A stretch of DNA of 64,000 nt. It comes from Candidatus Heritagella gallinarum. GTDB lineage: Bacteria > Bacillota > Clostridia > Oscillospirales > Acutalibacteraceae. Location: positions 1 through 64,000 of the forward strand of contig CAJFNK010000043.1 of NCBI GenBank assembly GCA_904394685.1, in the 5' to 3' direction. The notes beneath the pieces were generated by a model. It worked only from the letters and a program-made list of their open reading frames with translations, made no database searches and was not told where the DNA came from. The position numbers were made by a program, and so were the translations under genes. Below, piece after piece: positions 60,246-64,000 of this stretch (position 1 is its first letter; each line of letters begins with the position of its first letter).

Positions 60246-63158
60246 TCATGCTTCCAGGGCGGCAAACAGGCTGCGAAGCCGGATTTTGACAGCGCCCAGA
60301 TTGGTAATTTCATCAATTTTAATCTGCGTATAAATTTTCTGCTCGCTTTCCAGAATCTCACGAACCTCGTCGGTGGTAATGGCGTCCACGCCGCAGCCAA
60401 AGGACACCAGCTGCACCAGATTCATGTCGGGCTGGTCGGCGATATATTTTGCGGCGGCATACAGGCGGGCATGATAGGTCCACTGGTTCAGCACGCCTGT
60501 ACGGAAGCGATGCTCATGAAAGCTCACCGAATCCTCCGAAATCACCGCAGCCCCCAGGCTGGTGATGAGCTTGTCGATACCGTGGTTGATTTCCGGGTCA
60601 AGATGATAGGGACGGCCGCTCAGCACGATAATGGGCAGCTTCTTTTCCCTTGCTTTTTCGATAATCACTTCGCCCTGATGCCGGACATCCTCCAGATAGC
60701 AGGAATAGGCGTCATAGGCGGCATCGGCGGCGGTTTTTACTTCCTTAAGGGAAATGCCCTCAAAATACTGGCTCAAAATTTCCGTCATCTTGCCGGGGAA
60801 ATCCTTTTTGCGGTGGATTCCCACATAGTCCTTGATAAACGTGGCGTTTTCCAGCTCCGGCATATTGGCGGAAATCACTTCGGGATAATAGGCTACCACC
60901 GGGCAGTTATAGTGGTTATCGCCCAAATCTTCATCGAAATTATAAGACATACAGGGGTAAAAGATATGGTCAACCCCTTTTTTCAACAGGGCAATCACAT
61001 GTCCGTGCATCAGCTTTGCGGGGAAGCACACCGTGTCAGAGGGGATGGTGTGCTGGCCTTCGATATACAGCTCCCTGCTGGAAACCGGGGAGGTTACCAC
61101 TTCAAACCCCAATCGGGTGAAGAAGGTGTGCCAGAAGGGGAGCAGCTCGTACATATTCAGCCCCATGGGGATTCCCAGCTTGCCACGCTTTCCCTGGCGG
61201 GGCTCATAGGAGCGGAGCTTCTGGAGCTTATAGGCATACAGGTCCATGTCATCCCCAGCGCCGGAACGGCGGGTGACCGGCTTTTCGCAGCGGTTACCGC
61301 CGATGAAGCGGCGGTTTCCACCAAAGAGGTTCACCGTCAGGCGGCAGTGGTTGCTGCAAAGGCCGCAGGAGGAAACCCGCACTTCGTGGACAAAGTTTTC
61401 CAGTTCCTCTCTGGAAATAATGCTCTTGCTGGAATCCGGAGCCTTCTTCCAGCGCCCCATGGCGTATACGGCAGCGCCATAAGCGCCCATCAGGCCAGAG
61501 ATATCCGGGCGGATCACGTCAACGCCCAGTTCCTTTTCAAACACCCGCAGAACAGCGTCATTGAGGAAGGTTCCGCCCTGCACCACAATGCGGCGGCCAA
61601 GCTCCTCGGCCGAGGCGGCACGGATGACTTTATAAATGGCATTTTTCACCACGCTCACCGAAAGGCCGGCAGAGATATCTTCGGTGGTGGCGCCGTCCTT
61701 CTGCGCCTGCTTCACGGAGGAGTTCATAAACACCGTGCAGCGGGAACCAAGGTCCACCGGGTGCTTGGCAAACAGACCCATTTTGGCAAACTCCGCAATA
61801 TCATAGCCCAGCGTGTTGGCAAAGGTTTGCAGGAAGGAGCCGCATCCGGAGGAACAGGCCTCGTTGAGGAAGATGTTGTCGATAGCGCCGTTTCGGATTT
61901 TGAAGCACTTCATATCCTGCCCGCCGATGTCGATTACAAAATCCACGTCGGGCATAAAGGTCTTGGCGGCGGTAAAGTGAGCCACCGTTTCTACAATGCC
62001 GTATTCAATGGCAAAGGCATTTTTCAGCAGTTCCTCGCCATAACCGGTCACAGCGCCGGTGACAATATGCAGGCCAGGATGCTCCTGATAGAGTTTGAGC
62101 AGATATTCCCGGATAATCGGAACCGGGTTTCCGGCGTTGCTCTGATAAATGGAATCCAGCAGCTTGCCGTTTTCGTCCAGCAGCACAGCCTTGACGGTAG
62201 TAGACCCGGCATCTACGCCCAAAAAGCAGTTGCCGGTATAGCCTTCCAGCTCTGCACGGGGAGCCTTGCACTGTTCGTGGCGGGTTTTAAATTCGTCGTA
62301 TTCTTCTTGATTGTTGAACAGGGGCGGGATAAAGAGGAAAGAAGCGTGGCCGCTGTATGCCGCCACATTTTTCAGAGCCGTGTTGAGGTCAACGGCGATT
62401 TCGCTGTTATAGGCAGCGCCCAGCGCCACAAAATAGAGGGAGTTTTCCGGGCAGAGGCCCTTGGTAGAAAGAGCGGTGTCAAAGGCTTCCCGCAGCTCAG
62501 AGAGGAAGGTGAGCGGGCCGCCCAGATACACAACTTTTCCGGTGATGGGGCGTCCCTGCGCCAAACCGGCAATCGTCTGGTTGGCAACCGCCGCAAAGAT
62601 ACTGGCGGCGACATCGCTTTTGCGAGCACCCTGGTTCAAAAGAGGCTGCACGTCGGTTTTGGCAAATACGCCGCACCGGGAAGCAATGGTATAAATTTTC
62701 TCATGCTCTTTGGAGAGCTCGTTCATTTCATCGGGTGTGATATTCAGCAGGGTAGCCATCTGGTCAATAAAAGCGCCGGTTCCGCCTGCACAGGAACCGT
62801 TCATGCGAACTTCCAGCCCACCGGTGAGGAACAGAATCTTGGCATCCTCACCGCCCAGCTCGATAATGGAATCCGCATCGGAAATGAGCCGCTGCATGGC
62901 AATGCGGGTGGCATATACTTCTTGGATAAAGGGCAGGGAGCAGCTCTCGGCAATTCCCATACCGGCGCTGCCGGAAACCGACACCATAGCGTCGGCACTT
63001 TTGACATAGTCTTTCTGGATTTTTGTCAACAGCTCGCCCATTTTCTCAGTGATCTGAGAGTAGTGACGCTCGTAAGATTGATAAATGATGTTTTCCTGCT
63101 CGTCCAATACCACACACTTAATCGTGGTAGAGCCAACATCCAGACCAATTTTCATCAT
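60246..63158 (-). CDS. Acyl-CoA dehydratase activase with two BadF/HgdC ATPase domains plus DUF2229
   Basis: A 970-residue protein. Two tandem ASKHA-fold ATPase domains span ~1-265 (KIGLDVGSTTIKCVVLDEQ; cluster cysteine in MNGSCAGGTGAFIDQ; SRCGVFAKTDVQPLLNQGA) and ~315-575 (LGVDAGSTTVKAVLLDENG; LNEACSSGCGSFLQT; GSRCTVFMNSSVKQAQ). The DUF2229 region (~635-850) starts after CGLCSNHCRL and includes SDTVCFPAKLMHGHV and YPCMSYNFDED. Such activators use ATP to inject an electron into the dehydratase. I chose the ATG at 63158; one codon later (63155) also fits. It forms an operon with the 58945 gene. Confidence 0.9.
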   Translation of the reverse strand: MMKIGLDVGSTTIKCVVLDEQENIIYQSYERHYSQITEKMGELLTKIQKDYVKSADAMVSVSGSAGMGIAESCSLPFIQEVYATRIAMQRLISDADSIIELGGEDAKILFLTGGLEVRMNGSCAGGTGAFIDQMATLLNITPDEMNELSKEHEKIYTIASRCGVFAKTDVQPLLNQGARKSDVAASIFAAVANQTIAGLAQGRPITGKVVYLGGPLTFLSELREAFDTALSTKGLCPENSLYFVALGAAYNSEIAVDLNTALKNVAAYSGHASFLFIPPLFNNQEEYDEFKTRHEQCKAPRAELEGYTGNCFLGVDAGSTTVKAVLLDENGKLLDSIYQSNAGNPVPIIREYLLKLYQEHPGLHIVTGAVTGYGEELLKNAFAIEYGIVETVAHFTAAKTFMPDVDFVIDIGGQDMKCFKIRNGAIDNIFLNEACSSGCGSFLQTFANTLGYDIAEFAKMGLFAKHPVDLGSRCTVFMNSSVKQAQKDGATTEDISAGLSVSVVKNAIYKVIRAASAEELGRRIVVQGGTFLNDAVLRVFEKELGVDVIRPDISGLMGAYGAAVYAMGRWKKAPDSSKSIISREELENFVHEVRVSSCGLCSNHCRLTVNLFGGNRRFIGGNRCEKPVTRRSGAGDDMDLYAYKLQKLRSYEPRQGKRGKLGIPMGLNMYELLPFWHTFFTRLGFEVVTSPVSSRELYIEGQHTIPSDTVCFPAKLMHGHVIALLKKGVDHIFYPCMSYNFDEDLGDNHYNCPVVAYYPEVISANMPELENATFIKDYVGIHRKKDFPGKMTEILSQYFEGISLKEVKTAADAAYDAYSCYLEDVRHQGEVIIEKAREKKLPIIVLSGRPYHLDPEINHGIDKLITSLGAAVISEDSVSFHEHRFRTGVLNQWTYHARLYAAAKYIADQPDMNLVQLVSFGCGVDAITTDEVREILESEQKIYTQIKIDEITNLGAVKIRLRSLFAALEA

Positions 63159-63267
63159 ATATTTCTCATTCCTCTCTATAAATCCCAATAGTATAAGGGC
63201 GTATTGGTGAGGTTGGGGCGGTACAGACAGGGTGTTCCGCCGTTTTTAGATGTATTTGATGTACAGT

Positions 63268-63690
63268 TCAGCTTTTTTGCCGGAGAATCTGATTGGACTT
63301 TTCAATCAGCTCCAAAAAATGCTCAAAAGATTCAGTTCCCAATCCAGACTCCAACAACTGCATGGTTTTGCAATATTCCTGATGAGCCACCGAGATAATC
63401 TGGCAGCCCTTATCAGTCAAAAGAAGGTTACAGCTACGTTTATCGTGCTGGCTTGGCTGGCGAAAGATATATCCATCATTCTCAAGTCGTTTCAGCATCA
63501 CAGTCGCACACGGTCGGGAGATTCCCATGAAATCACTGACGGCCATGGGGGTAACATCCTCTTTTGCACCATAAAGGAACAACAGAACGCCCAGCTCGCT
63601 GTGACGTATGGGGATTTCTATTTTTTGTTTGAGATTCAGGCGGCAAAACAGGGAAATTTCAGAAGCTGCCCGATACAGGGACGTATTCAT
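63268..63690 (-). CDS. MarR-family transcriptional regulator
   Basis: A 140-residue winged-helix regulator: RHSELGVLLFLYGA, the recognition region VSDFMGISRPCATVMLKRLENDGYIFRQPSQHDKRSCNLLLTDKG (with the DxR wing) and terminal dimerisation helices. It is 109 bases upstream of the activase gene on the same strand and may regulate it and itself. Typical MarR proteins sense phenolic or other small effectors; none is indicated here. A GAGGTG site precedes the ATG. Confidence 0.92.
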   Translation of the reverse strand: MNTSLYRAASEISLFCRLNLKQKIEIPIRHSELGVLLFLYGAKEDVTPMAVSDFMGISRPCATVMLKRLENDGYIFRQPSQHDKRSCNLLLTDKGCQIISVAHQEYCKTMQLLESGLGTESFEHFLELIEKSNQILRQKS

Positions 63691-64000
63691 ATGGTAAGTA
63701 ACACCTCAATATTTTATAAATGGCCGCCCTTATAGGGCAGGAGGTCAATAGTCCTGTACAGGAAAAAATAGTTAAAAAGGATAACTACTATCCAGCTCAT
63801 GATACGCCTTTTTTGACACCAATGTCAAGATACCGACAAAAAACAGTGCTTTTCGACAAAACCTTATCAAATCAAATAAAAATCCATGGCAATTTGAAGG
63901 GGAGAGAAAGTCGAGCTGTTTCAATCATACGAGAGAGAAATCAGCATTATCCCAAAGAAAAGAAAAAACCCTGTGGACTTTCTTTTTGAAAATCCACAGG
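63691..64000. promoter_or_regulatory. Gene-free region with several palindromes upstream of marR
   Basis: No gene is supported. Palindromes are frequent: GCCCT-TAT-AGGGC (63726-63738), TCCTGTACAGGA (63752-63763), TAGTTA-N7-TAACTA (63769-63787, similar in form to MarR operators) and TTGACA-CCAA-TGTCAA (63813-63828). At the window edge CCTGTGGA (63970-63977) pairs with TCCACAGG (63993-64000), a terminator-like hairpin for a gene beyond the edge. Which of these bind MarR is unknown. Confidence 0.4.

Noticed and set aside
60471-63191. 906-codon plus-strand frame opposite the activase gene
   Set aside because: The minus-strand protein has clear ATPase and cysteine motifs; the very long antisense frame follows from G+C-rich third positions.
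63720-63989. 89-codon plus-strand frame at the right edge
   Set aside because: No ribosome site, no recognisable motifs, and it spans several palindromes of the marR upstream region.

Overview
The window looks like chromosomal DNA of an endospore-forming, low-to-mid-GC Gram-positive anaerobe of class Clostridia, probably Oscillospiraceae/Ruminococcaceae. The evidence is: spoIIID, spoIIGA-sigE and CotF-like coat genes; lipoproteins and a sortase-type tail with no outer-membrane genes; IreB, a phenylalanine T-box and a CIRCE element; sigma-A promoters with 17-18 bp spacing; and a BadF/HgdC-type 2-hydroxyacyl-CoA dehydratase activase, typical of strict anaerobes. The family assignment is inference. 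I saw no rRNA, tRNA, CRISPR array, prophage or intact insertion sequence.

Layout. 1-3645: a minus-strand operon of a VTC-type polymerase, a DUF4956 membrane protein and a DUF4353 lipoprotein. 3747-9439: single genes (histidine-phosphatase-like protein, XRE regulator, tcdA, a binding-protein lipoprotein with a peptidoglycan-binding tail, a DUF815 ATPase) and two copies of a small mobile element. 9626-13257: an EEP hydrolase, then a zinc ABC transporter operon (znuABC) whose promoter carries a perfect 9-3-9 palindrome. 13385-16551: xpaC-telA-lemA. 16558-20849: a third mobile-element copy, an AraC regulator and a divergent GH2 beta-galactosidase. 21087-29789: a signalling operon of two PP2C phosphatases, a zinc-ribbon FHA protein and two zinc-ribbon receptor kinases, one with a solute-binding-protein-like ectodomain and one with eight PASTA repeats, Ig-like domains and an SH3-like end. 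29831-35143: a 1770-codon cell-wall-anchored surface protein that has lost its 5' end. 35276-38114: spoIIID and a GntR-kdgK-eda operon. 38185-46182: htpG, an alanine/sodium symporter, a YtrA-type regulator with an ABC-2 exporter, and an NfeD-SPFH pair. 46209-52671 (minus strand): GH20 hexosaminidase, a small unknown gene, ireB, and T-box-controlled pheS-pheT. 52786-58919: DUF6106, acpS, nnr, lipoprotein, mazF-like toxin, two coat genes, spoIIGA and sigE. 58945-63690 (minus strand): a split 2-hydroxyacyl-CoA dehydratase-like system and a MarR regulator.

How the parts connect. The strongest candidate for an undescribed system is the PP2C/FHA/zinc-ribbon kinase operon. It holds writer kinases, eraser phosphatases and a phosphopeptide reader, with two sensory ectodomains (one apparently ligand-binding, one wall-binding). 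Both kinases replace the usual catalytic-loop lysine (HRDxK) with Ser or Ala. A second theme is a family of ~160-bp palindromic elements. All three copies sit within about 20 bp of an intrinsic terminator hairpin, and one supplies the stop codon of the neighbouring gene and carries its own terminator-like hairpin. Sporulation control also links up inside the window: the promoter proposed for spoIIID matches the sigma-E consensus, and sigE and its activating protease lie about 22 kb away.
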